In this document: in pieces, positions 1 through 4,645 of the stretch | How positions within the stretch are numbered: the stretch's first letter is position 1 | Layout: every line of letters starts with the position of its first letter | NCBI GenBank assembly: GCA_964507195.1 | Contig: CAZDPA010000224.1 | Coordinates: 1 to 5,374 of the forward strand | DNA length: 5,374 bases | DNA from: Solimonas sp964507195 | GTDB taxonomy: Bacteria; Pseudomonadota; Gammaproteobacteria; Nevskiales; Nevskiaceae | Direction: 5' to 3' | Made by a program: the position numbers and the translations under genes | Notes under the pieces: generated by a model | Told to the model about the DNA's origin: nothing | Databases searched by the model: none | The model's input: only the letters and a program-made list of their open reading frames with translations

Positions 1-2
1 TG

Positions 3-122
3 GCCACTTCTGCGGGGCTATGCGTTGCCTTCATAGCCTTAGTCATCGGCCTTAGAAAGGCGCGTCATGCAACAAAGCGCCTAACCCATCATTCAAGCGG
101 GACGCCTAACGGCGCCCCTTGA
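3..122 (+). CDS. C-terminal end of an unidentified cassette protein (5' truncated)
   Basis: The reading frame from base 3 is open to a TGA at 120-122. It encodes a hydrophobic stretch (about AGLCVAFIALVIGL) followed by a basic RKARHATKR segment, which would fit a single membrane helix with a cytoplasmic tail. The last codons read through the attC site and stop inside its right arm. This is a common way for cassette ORFs to end when their own stop has been lost or was never present. The other two forward frames stop at 34-36 and 52-54. Only about 39 codons are visible, so the family cannot be named. It is also possible that the real gene ends further left and this frame is open by chance. Confidence 0.4.
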   Translation, partial: ATSAGLCVAFIALVIGLRKARHATKRLTHHSSGTPNGAP

Positions 123-136
123 TTCAAACGTTAGGT
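79..136 (+). repeat. attC site 1 (58 bp)
   Basis: The R'' box GCCTAAC (79-85) and R' box GTTAGGT (130-136) flank an imperfect hairpin: CAAGCGGGACGCC pairs with GGCGCCCCTTG around a TAAC loop. Two unpaired bases on the left arm (C and A) match the extrahelical bases that direct integrase to the bottom strand. The crossover is expected between 130 and 131, so this site closes the cassette cut by the left window edge. Confidence 0.88.
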
Positions 137-183
137 CTCATAGGCAGCAGTACAGATTTTCCGAATGCACCAAGAGGGGTCAT

Positions 184-624
184 ATGCGCGTTCTAGCCGT
201 CGGAACTTCAGCTCTCTGTATCGTCATGGCCTTCTGCGCCGGCACTAGCTACGGGACCAGTCAAGCGAAGTCGACGGTGACAAACCTGCTGCAAGACTCT
301 CTGAGTGAAAAATTCACCCCGGGGCGCGAGGTGATTGTGGACCTAGTTGAAATCCCCTCAAACAGCCAGCTTGATCGGCATTGGCATCCTGGCGAGGAGT
401 TTCACTACTACCTTGAGGGTGATCCGAAGATCACCATTGAAGGCAAAGGCCTCACTCACCCCGCACTTGGCACTGTGGGGCATGTTCCCTTCGAGACACT
501 TCATCGCGCTGGTGCAGGCAAGGCTGGCGCCAAGATTCTGGTCTTTCGCGTGCACACAAAGGGGAAGCCTTGGCGCTACCTCGAGAACGAACAACATGAA
601 GGTCATGACGCGGTTCGCAAGTAA
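184..624 (+). CDS. Exported cupin-domain protein (cassette 1)
   Basis: This 146-residue protein has an N-terminal hydrophobic segment (about residues 3-23), probably a signal peptide, although a membrane anchor cannot be excluded. A single small cupin barrel follows. The first cupin motif is visible as RHWHPGEEFHYYLEG (residues 65-79) with H66, H68 and E71/E72 as the expected metal ligands. The second motif contains H107 in VPFETLHRAGAG, so a full 3-His/1-Glu metal site is plausible. Proteins of this size in the family are often periplasmic and of unknown substrate; no enzyme activity can be assigned from sequence. The ATG at 184 is preceded by a purine-rich GAGGGG ribosome site at 174-179. 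The stop lies 9 bases before the next attC R'' box, which is tight cassette packing. No convincing promoter is seen in the 53-base leader. Confidence 0.88.
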   Translation: MRVLAVGTSALCIVMAFCAGTSYGTSQAKSTVTNLLQDSLSEKFTPGREVIVDLVEIPSNSQLDRHWHPGEEFHYYLEGDPKITIEGKGLTHPALGTVGHVPFETLHRAGAGKAGAKILVFRVHTKGKPWRYLENEQHEGHDAVRK

Positions 625-633
625 TCGCGTGAG

Positions 634-693
634 ACCTAACAATTCATTCAAGCCCAACCCGCTTCGCGGGTCGGCTTAATTCAGGCGTTAGGC
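634..693 (+). repeat. attC site 2 (60 bp)
   Basis: R'' is ACCTAAC (634-640) and R' is GTTAGGC (687-693). The inner arms AAGCCCAACCCGC and GCGGGTCGGCTT pair around a TTC loop with an extra base and a mismatch on the left arm. The R'' box and the four bases before it (630-640) are the exact reverse complement of 130-140, the left end of the same cassette, so the cupin gene and this attC belong to one original circular cassette. Confidence 0.95.
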
Positions 694-739
694 GTCACCC
701 GCAAGCATCACTTCCTTCGCACACTTTGGGAGTCGACCG

Positions 740-1249
740 ATGAAATCACTTACATTTCTGACTTTCGTCATCTGCGTGTTGGCCATCGCCAGGCCAGCCA
801 GTGCAACCGAATCCATTGTGACTGAGGGGGTAGTCAACGCTCCTGTGGCCGACGTTTGGAATGCTTGGGCCACGACGGCAGGCCTGAAGTCTTGGTTAGC
901 TCCGCATGCTGATATAGATCTCCGCATTGACGGAATGATGCGGTCGAACTATGACCCAAAAGGCAGTTTGAGTGACCCCGCCACCATTGAGAACAAAGTG
1001 TTGGCATATGAGCCAGAGCGCATGCTGTCCATCAAAGTAGCCAAAGCCCCCGAGAAATTCCCGTTCAAGGACAAGATTGGAGACATGTGGACGGTCTTGT
1101 ATTTCCAATCCACGACGGACGGTAAGACAACACTTCGAATTGTTGGGATGGGATTTGGCAGCGACGATGAGTCACAGCGGATGAAGAAGTTCTTCGAGCA
1201 AGGCAACGCCTACACGTTGGCACAACTGCAGAAGCGCTTTGAACCGTGA
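740..1249 (+). CDS. Exported SRPBCC (AHSA1/START-like) domain protein (cassette 2)
   Basis: This 169-residue protein begins with a clear Sec signal peptide: a hydrophobic core at residues 4-17 and a PASA cleavage motif ending near residue 22. The mature part has the features of the SRPBCC/AHSA1 helix-grip fold: an opening strand IVTEGVVNAPVADVWNAWAT (residues 26-45), then GLKSWLAPHADIDLRIDG, a central VLAYEPERMLSIKV strand, a WTVLYFQ strand, TLRIVGMGFG, and a long C-terminal helix (about residues 142-167). Members of this fold bind hydrophobic ligands in a deep cavity; the ligand here is unknown. A periplasmic location is unusual for AHSA1-like proteins, many of which are cytoplasmic. The start at 740 has a GGGAG ribosome site at 728-732. 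The stop codon (1247-1249) falls inside the extended palindromic end of the cassette, just before R''. Confidence 0.88.
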   Translation: MKSLTFLTFVICVLAIARPASATESIVTEGVVNAPVADVWNAWATTAGLKSWLAPHADIDLRIDGMMRSNYDPKGSLSDPATIENKVLAYEPERMLSIKVAKAPEKFPFKDKIGDMWTVLYFQSTTDGKTTLRIVGMGFGSDDESQRMKKFFEQGNAYTLAQLQKRFEP

Positions 1250-1250
1250 C

Positions 1251-1310
1251 GCCTAACAAATCATTCAAGCCGAAACCGCTTCGCGGTTCGGCTTAATTCA
1301 GGCGTTAGCG
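1251..1310 (+). repeat. attC site 3 (60 bp)
   Basis: R'' is GCCTAAC (1251-1257) and R' is GTTAGCG (1304-1310), the latter departing from GTTRRRY at its last two bases. The inner stem is AAGCCGAAACCGC against GCGGTTCGGCTT with a TTC loop and one extrahelical A. Bases 1246-1257 are the exact reverse complement of 687-698, the left end of cassette 2, a 12-base match. Confidence 0.95.
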
Positions 1311-1324
1311 CCCGCAGCAGTACG

Positions 1325-1353
1325 TTGCGATAAAACTACATTGTAGTTATTAT
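1325..1353 (+). promoter_or_regulatory. Predicted promoter and operator of the brnT/brnA-type operon
   Basis: A -35-like TTGCGA (1325-1330) is followed after 17 bases by a -10-like TATTAT (1348-1353), close to the sigma-70 consensus in sequence and spacing. The spacer holds a perfect inverted repeat, AACTACA-T-TGTAGTT (1334-1348), whose last base overlaps the -10 element. BrnT/BrnA systems are known to be autorepressed by the antitoxin alone or in complex with the toxin, so this palindrome is the obvious candidate operator. The predicted start of transcription falls about 7 bases after the -10, at or beside the toxin ATG at 1360. This would give a leaderless mRNA. Confidence 0.68.
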
Positions 1354-1359
1354 TCCTGC

Positions 1360-1638
1360 ATGAGCGAACTTCACTTTGAGTGGGATCCGGCTAAAGCTGC
1401 CGCAAACCTCAAGAAGCATGGCATCGACTTTGCCGAGGCAAAATCAGCCTTTGCGGATGAACAAGCAAAAATCATCACTGATCCGGATCACTCGGGAGAC
1501 GAGGATCGATTCATTCTGCTCGGGCTCAGCTTAAACCTGAGATTACTCGTGGTATGCCATTGCTACCGAGAGAAGAACAACACCATCCGCATTATCTCGG
1601 CCAGAAAAGCAACCAAACCGGAATCTCGTCAGTACTGA
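1360..1638 (+). CDS. brnT: BrnT family type II toxin (ribonuclease) (cassette 3)
   Basis: This 92-residue protein matches the BrnT toxin family in length and in both signature regions. The first is FEWDPAKAAANLKKHGIDFAEAKSAF at the N terminus (residues 6-31). The second is the closing strand and tail IRIISARKATKPESRQY (residues 76-92). Between them lie the DEDRFILLGLSLNLRLLVVCHCYR strands (residues 47-70) of the RelE-like fold. BrnT toxins cleave RNA and stop translation, and are neutralised by the BrnA antitoxin encoded immediately downstream, as here. No Shine-Dalgarno sequence precedes the ATG, and the predicted promoter would start transcription at this ATG, so leaderless translation is likely. 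Base composition is markedly more AT-rich than that of the last gene in the window, which suggests a separate origin. An in-array toxin-antitoxin pair of this kind is generally thought to resist loss of the surrounding cassettes. Confidence 0.93.
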   Translation: MSELHFEWDPAKAAANLKKHGIDFAEAKSAFADEQAKIITDPDHSGDEDRFILLGLSLNLRLLVVCHCYREKNNTIRIISARKATKPESRQY

Positions 1639-1648
1639 TAGGTGCAAC

Positions 1649-1858
1649 ATGCGCAAAGAATATGATTTCTCCACGGCCAAGAAAAATCCCTACGCCTCAC
1701 AACTCAAGAGGCAAATCACCATTCGACTAGATAGCGATGCTATCGATTACTTCAAATCAATCTCCGAAAAGGTTGGTATTCCTTACCAGAGTTTGATCAA
1801 TCTTTATTTGCGTGACTGCGCAGCGGAACATCGCACTCTCAATCTGTCATGGAAGTAG
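1649..1858 (+). CDS. brnA: BrnA-like ribbon-helix-helix antitoxin (cassette 3)
   Basis: This 69-residue protein is the expected partner of the toxin 10 bases upstream. The N-terminal part (residues 1-19) should be the flexible toxin-contact region or DNA-arm lead-in. It is followed by a ribbon-helix-helix DNA-binding domain: strand RQITIRLD (residues 21-28), helix A SDAIDYFKSISEKVG (29-43) and helix B PYQSLINLYLRDCAAE (45-60). The domain should dimerise, bind the palindrome at 1334-1348 and repress the operon. The ATG at 1649 has a ribosome site AGGTG at 1640-1644, so antitoxin translation may be more efficient than that of the possibly leaderless toxin; this is inference. By my count 34 of its 69 sense codons end in A or T. 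The stop codon ends at 1858, just before the attC. Confidence 0.88.
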   Translation: MRKEYDFSTAKKNPYASQLKRQITIRLDSDAIDYFKSISEKVGIPYQSLINLYLRDCAAEHRTLNLSWK

Positions 1859-1859
1859 G

Positions 1860-1917
1860 CGCTAACAAGACATCCAGGCGGACGGGCTACGCCCGCCGCT
1901 TAACTTAGGCGTTAGGC
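1860..1917 (+). repeat. attC site 4 (58 bp)
   Basis: R'' is CGCTAAC (1860-1866), not RYYYAAC, but it is the exact complement of the unusual GTTAGCG at the left end of its own cassette. The match spans 9 bases (1858-1866 against 1304-1312). R' is GTTAGGC (1911-1917). The inner stem GCGGACGGGC / GCCCGCCGC closes on a TAC loop with one extrahelical A. The inner sequence differs from that of the neighbouring sites. Confidence 0.93.
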
Positions 1918-1945
1918 CCCTTCTCACACTTCTCGGTTACCGCTC

Positions 1946-2329
1946 ATGACAAATCAATCTGCCCCAACAATTCAGTTGCTACGCGCAGCGTATGCGGCTT
2001 TTAACGCACGTGACATTGGCGCTGCTCTTACCCTCATGACTGCGGACGTGACTTGGCTGAAAGCGTTTAAAGGCGGTTTTGCCCAGGGACCTGAAGAAAT
2101 CCGCGCGTATTGGACCGAACAGTGGAGCGAGATCGACCCGCACGTTGAGCCGATTGCCTTTTACCCCCAAGATGCTTCGCAGGTTCTAGTTGACGTGCAT
2201 CAAGTCGTGCGCAACTTGGCTGGTTCTGTGCTTGCCGACGAGCACGTTGGTCATCGTTTCACCATCAATAATGGCTTGATACAGGCTATGGAAGTCTGTT
2301 CACTCCCATCATCCGGGGCCGGGGCCTAA
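1946..2329 (+). CDS. SnoaL/NTF2-like (nuclear transport factor 2 family) protein (cassette 4)
   Basis: This 127-residue protein has the single-domain, cone-shaped NTF2-like fold shared by ketosteroid isomerases and SnoaL-type cyclases. Visible hallmarks are the opening helix IQLLRAAYAAFNARDIGAALTLMTADVTW (residues 9-37), GPEEIRAYWTEQW (48-60), and the later strands SQVLVDVHQVVRNLAGSVLADEHVGHRFTINNGLIQAMEVC (78-118). No signal peptide is present, so it should be cytoplasmic. The substrate or ligand cannot be told from sequence, as the pocket residues in this superfamily vary. No Shine-Dalgarno sequence precedes the ATG at 1946, and the 34-base leader holds no recognisable promoter. The TAA stop (2327-2329) lies inside the R'' box of the attC, so the recombination site itself ends the gene. 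Confidence 0.87.
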   Translation: MTNQSAPTIQLLRAAYAAFNARDIGAALTLMTADVTWLKAFKGGFAQGPEEIRAYWTEQWSEIDPHVEPIAFYPQDASQVLVDVHQVVRNLAGSVLADEHVGHRFTINNGLIQAMEVCSLPSSGAGA

Positions 2330-2383
2330 CAATTCATGCAAGCCGACGCCGCTTCGCGGCGCGGCTTAATTCAGGCGTTATCC
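2324..2383 (+). repeat. attC site 5 (60 bp)
   Basis: R'' is GCCTAAC (2324-2330) and R' is GTTATCC (2377-2383), atypical after GTTA. The inner stem AAGCCGACGCCGC / GCGGCGCGGCTT has a TTC loop and one extrahelical A. Bases 2321-2330 are the exact reverse complement of 1911-1920, the left end of cassette 4. Confidence 0.95.
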
Positions 2384-2516
2384 GGAGTCGGCGAGTGACT
2401 CGAGAGATGGCGATGCGAAAGTTCGCTCCGCACCGGACCATGTCATGCCGATGGGTACATTGCAGAGTTCGGTTCGCCATGATCGAATCGCGGCATCCGC
2501 GGAATCAGGGATCGAC

Positions 2517-3587
2517 ATGCACAACACGGTAAGGCGCTGGTGTTCGATATTGCTGATCGCGAGCAGCCTGTGTCCGGGCGTGCACGCGGCGTCTCCAGGA
2601 GCCCCCCCAACACCGATCACGATAAGCTATAGCGAAGCAACTGACCTCTTCAACTTGCTTGATAATTTGTCGAACTGGCTGCCTGGCTACACCGAGCCGG
2701 TGTACCGCACGTATTGGGAACAACACATTGGATTCGACGACACGGACCGAGCCGCATTGACCAACTATGCCGAGTTCCGCCAACGCACATCAGAGTTGGC
2801 TAGCACCAACGAGATTGCCGCGGTCGATCGACTCTTTGCCCCGGACGCAACCCGCGATCCTGACGCTTTCTCCGGTTACTTTCTCGGCGTTTCAACGTTT
2901 GAAGCTGCCGCCAAAGCAGCGATCTCCGCACAGTCGGCGGATGATCAAGCCATGCTGCGTGACTACTACGCTCGCTTCGTGCCACGTGCGACCCGGCTAA
3001 TCACGGTACAGTCGCGTTTCGGGGCCCAAGAACGAGCGATCGAAGCCAAGCTTGCCGATCCGAGAGTCGCGCAGCTGGCAGCGGAAATCCGTACTTTCTT
3101 CCACGCATCACCACCTTCCGTCTTCGAGGCCAGTTTCGTATGGTGGCCTGACCCCGATAGCACCCGAGCCAAGGTACGTGGACACACCATCCTGCTGTAT
3201 TCGCAGCACGATGTGGACGGTGTTGCATTGTCGATGGACTGGGTTCCTATCCTGTTGCACGAGCTCAGCCACTATCTGTCGGCAAGTCAGTCAGCGGCTC
3301 GCAAGCAGGAACTAGGGGCGGAGTTTTTGCGGCTATGCCCCAGTGCTACCGGCATGCGGAATCCGCTCAACGCGCTGGAAGAGCCATTGGCCATCTACTG
3401 GGGCCAGTACCGATTCGAACATGATGTGCGTGGAGGCGAGCTGTCGCCGTCGTCGGAGTGGTACATCCAACCGGATGCCGACCGCGCTGCAAAGGCGATC
3501 GCCACAGCGTTTCCAGCGACAAGATCGCCGCCCACGCTCGACGATCCAGCGTTACTGGTAGCAGCGGCTTCGGCCTGCTCTTTGTAG
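2517..3587 (+). CDS. Exported protein with HExxH zinc-metallopeptidase motif (cassette 5)
   Basis: This 356-residue protein starts with a signal peptide: basic RR at residues 6-7, hydrophobic SILLIASSLC, and a likely cleavage after GVHA near residue 24. The middle (residues 40-200) is mostly helical with no family I recognise. The key feature is DWVPILLHELSHYLSASQSA (residues 241-260), an HExxH zinc site (H248, E249, H252). A conserved-looking EEPLAIYWGQ follows at 288-297, where E288 or E289 could be the third ligand in gluzincin style. This suggests a periplasmic or secreted zinc peptidase, but the family is not identified and activity is inferred from the motif alone. I chose the ATG at 2517 over one at 2445 because it has an AGGGAT ribosome site at 2507-2512 and places the signal peptide at the N terminus. 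It is the largest cargo gene in the array. Confidence 0.8.
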   Translation: MHNTVRRWCSILLIASSLCPGVHAASPGAPPTPITISYSEATDLFNLLDNLSNWLPGYTEPVYRTYWEQHIGFDDTDRAALTNYAEFRQRTSELASTNEIAAVDRLFAPDATRDPDAFSGYFLGVSTFEAAAKAAISAQSADDQAMLRDYYARFVPRATRLITVQSRFGAQERAIEAKLADPRVAQLAAEIRTFFHASPPSVFEASFVWWPDPDSTRAKVRGHTILLYSQHDVDGVALSMDWVPILLHELSHYLSASQSAARKQELGAEFLRLCPSATGMRNPLNALEEPLAIYWGQYRFEHDVRGGELSPSSEWYIQPDADRAAKAIATAFPATRSPPTLDDPALLVAAASACSL

Positions 3588-3624
3588 GACTTCGCTCCAT
3601 TGCCTCAGTACTGTCGTGCGCGCC

Positions 3625-3684
3625 GCATAACAGTTCATTCAAGCCGACGCCGCTTTGCGGCGCGGCTCAGTTCAGGCGTTGCGC
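3625..3684 (+). repeat. attC site 6 (60 bp)
   Basis: R'' is GCATAAC (3625-3631) and R' is GTTGCGC (3678-3684), both slightly off consensus. The inner stem AGCCGACGCCGC / GCGGCGCGGCT encloses a TTT loop, with one extrahelical A. The R'' box pairs with the GTTATCC at the left end of its own cassette at six of seven positions, sharing the unusual GTTAT/ATAAC core. Confidence 0.92.
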
Positions 3685-3690
3685 CTAAAG

Positions 3691-3942
3691 ATGAACGGCA
3701 AGATCTACGGCCTCAATCGCGCCAAGGCACTCATGGCGATTGAGACGGAGCTGTACGGTTTCACCATCGTCGAGTTGAAGTGCGAATATGATCTGGGTCT
3801 TGGAGACGAGATTGATTGGGACAGCGACCTTGAGATGGGGGCTCACACATACAAGAACTTGACCACGCAGAAAGACATTGAGGTCACGGTCGTCAGTCAC
3901 CTCGTCAGCAGATCCAGTGTTCGCCAGTTCATGAGCGTATAG
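3691..3942 (+). CDS. Hypothetical protein of 83 residues (cassette 6)
   Basis: I do not recognise a named family. The protein is small, acidic and soluble-looking, with no signal peptide or membrane segment. It has an N-terminal segment MNGKIYGLNRAKALMAIETELYGFTIVELKCEYDL (residues 1-35) with a strand-helix-strand look, an acidic GDEIDWDSDLEMG loop (38-50), and a closing IEVTVVSHLVSRSSVRQFM (63-81). The ATG at 3691 is chosen because the frame upstream is only attC sequence. An in-frame ATG at 3655 lies inside attC site 6 and would add 12 residues encoded by the recombination site. Only 12 bases separate the cassette's left end from the ATG, with no clear ribosome site beyond TAAAG and no room for a promoter. 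Expression must come from upstream or from within the attC. Confidence 0.68.
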   Translation: MNGKIYGLNRAKALMAIETELYGFTIVELKCEYDLGLGDEIDWDSDLEMGAHTYKNLTTQKDIEVTVVSHLVSRSSVRQFMSV

Positions 3943-3987
3943 CTCCATGCTCGTCGTTGCATATCGGCTCTCCCAGTGGTCGAGTCT

Positions 3988-4066
3988 GCCTCGGCCATCG
4001 CATGCAGGCGACGTATTTGCCCTCGCTTCGCTGCGGCAAATCCGCGGCTGAGTTGGGGCGTCGGGG
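3988..4066 (+). repeat. Degenerate attC-like site 7 (about 79 bp)
   Basis: The right half is recognisable: CGCGGCTGAG (4044-4053) as L' followed by an R'-like GTCGGGG (4060-4066). An inner stem ATTTGCC (4015-4021) / GGCAAAT (4035-4041) is also visible. The left half keeps GGCGACGT, but the expected R'' near 3988-3994 reads GCCTCGG and lacks the AAC end. The L' segment and the overall length match attC site 8 more than sites 1-6. It is probably a decayed attC with little or no activity. The left boundary is approximate. Confidence 0.6.
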
Positions 4067-4076
4067 GTAGTTGAGT

Positions 4077-4091
4077 CCGGCGTCACGCCGG
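4077..4091. promoter_or_regulatory. Palindrome upstream of the VOC gene
   Basis: CCGGCGT-C-ACGCCGG is a perfect 7-1-7 inverted repeat. It ends 3 bases before the AAAGGAG ribosome site of the gene at 4109. It could be an operator, or a small mRNA hairpin (CCGGCG-TCA-CGCCGG) affecting ribosome access. No promoter elements are evident beside it. Confidence 0.35.
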
Positions 4092-4108
4092 GGCAAAGGA
4101 GAAAAAGT

Positions 4109-4510
4109 ATGTTCAATCACATAATGGTCGGTTCAAACGACATTGAGCGTTCAAAACGCTTCTATGACGCAGTGCTCGGGACGCTTGGGGCGGGCGAGCC
4201 GCTGCGTAACAGAGCGGACACTGGCCACATCCGGCTTTTCTACCGACACGAAGGCGGCACTTTCAGCGTCAGCGAGCCAATCAACGGTGAAGCAGCAACC
4301 TTTGCCAACGGCGGCACCATCGCCTTCAAGTGCAACTCGCCTGAACAGGTCCGTGAATTCCACGACACAGCCGTTGCGCACGGCGGCACATCGATCGAAG
4401 ACGCACCGGGACTGCGCAACAACACTTTAGGGTCGATGCATTTGGCCTATGTCCGTGATCCCGACGGCAACAAGCTCTGTGCGATCCATCGTGTCAAGCA
4501 GGATCGTTGA
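4109..4510 (+). CDS. VOC family (glyoxalase/bleomycin-resistance fold) protein (cassette 7)
   Basis: This 133-residue protein has the two-repeat beta-alpha-beta layout of the vicinal oxygen chelate fold. The first half opens with FNHIMVGSNDIERSKRFYDAVLGTLG (residues 2-27). The second has GGTIAFKCNSPEQVREFHDTAVAHGG (68-93) and the typical ending LAYVRDPDGNKLCAIHR (112-128). Of the usual metal positions, H4 is present. The position often occupied by His in the GxHIAF strand is T70, and the Glu usual in the GNKxEA strand is C124. It therefore belongs to a subfamily whose metal site, if any, differs from glyoxalase I. The substrate is unknown; a lyase-, dioxygenase- or binding-type role are all possible. 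The start is secure: AAAGGAG at 4095-4101, seven bases before the ATG, is the strongest ribosome site in the array. No export signal is seen. Confidence 0.88.
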   Translation: MFNHIMVGSNDIERSKRFYDAVLGTLGAGEPLRNRADTGHIRLFYRHEGGTFSVSEPINGEAATFANGGTIAFKCNSPEQVREFHDTAVAHGGTSIEDAPGLRNNTLGSMHLAYVRDPDGNKLCAIHRVKQDR

Positions 4511-4554
4511 CTGCGTGGCGCAATGCCCGAACATCAGCCAGTAAGCAGCATGCT

Positions 4555-4633
4555 GCCCAACGAGTCACTCCAGCCGACGTGGCACTCGCTGCGCTCGCGG
4601 CACGCGGCACGCGGCTGAGCTTGAGCGTTGGGC
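4555..4633 (+). repeat. attC site 8 (79 bp, larger type)
   Basis: R'' GCCCAAC (4555-4561) and R' GTTGGGC (4627-4633) are perfectly complementary. L'' CAGCCGACGTG pairs with CACGCGGCTG with one extrahelical A. A 7-base tandem duplication, CACGCGG at 4601-4607 and 4608-4614, lets the left arm pair in two registers. The site is longer than sites 1-6 and its inner part is of a different type. The crossover is expected between 4627 and 4628. Confidence 0.85.
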
Positions 4634-4645
4634 TGCAAGAACCAC

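Larger units (their letters stand above)
1..4633 (+). mobile_element. Integron gene-cassette array (integrase not in window)
   Basis: Eight attC-type sites at intervals of about 0.4-1.3 kb each follow a + strand gene or gene pair, which is the defining layout of an integron cassette array. Taking the crossover as G^TT inside each R' box, the cassettes are 131-687, 688-1304, 1305-1911, 1912-2377, 2378-3678, 3679 to about 4060, about 4061-4627, and 4628 onward. The R''-to-R' order places the integrase and attI to the left of the window. The four attC sites at 634, 1251, 2324 and 3625 are each exactly 60 bp and nearly identical in the inner stem. Such uniformity is typical of chromosomal (sedentary) integrons rather than mobile class 1 integrons with mixed attC sites. 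None of the cargo resembles a known resistance gene. The left end is cut by the window and the right end is uncertain. Confidence 0.93.

Noticed and set aside
347..679. A 110-codon plus-strand frame overlapping the cupin gene and running into attC site 2
   Set aside because: It is a +1 shadow of the cupin gene. Its end (NNSFKPNPLRGSA) is simply translated attC sequence.
640..690. attC hairpins as intrinsic terminators
   Set aside because: The stems are not followed by a T tract. The structure is explained by attC architecture.
2445..2516. Upstream start for the HExxH protein adding 24 residues
   Set aside because: It has no ribosome site and would bury the signal peptide internally. The ATG at 2517 fits both criteria.
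634..3684. Regularly spaced near-identical 60 bp repeats as a CRISPR array
   Set aside because: The spacing is 0.4-1.3 kb with genes between, and the repeats have the R''/L''/L'/R' structure of attC.
3685..4116. A 143-codon minus-strand open frame opposite cassette 6
   Set aside because: It lies antisense to the cassette 6 gene and crosses the degenerate attC. Its protein has low-complexity, unstructured character and no ribosome site. All other genes here read left to right.
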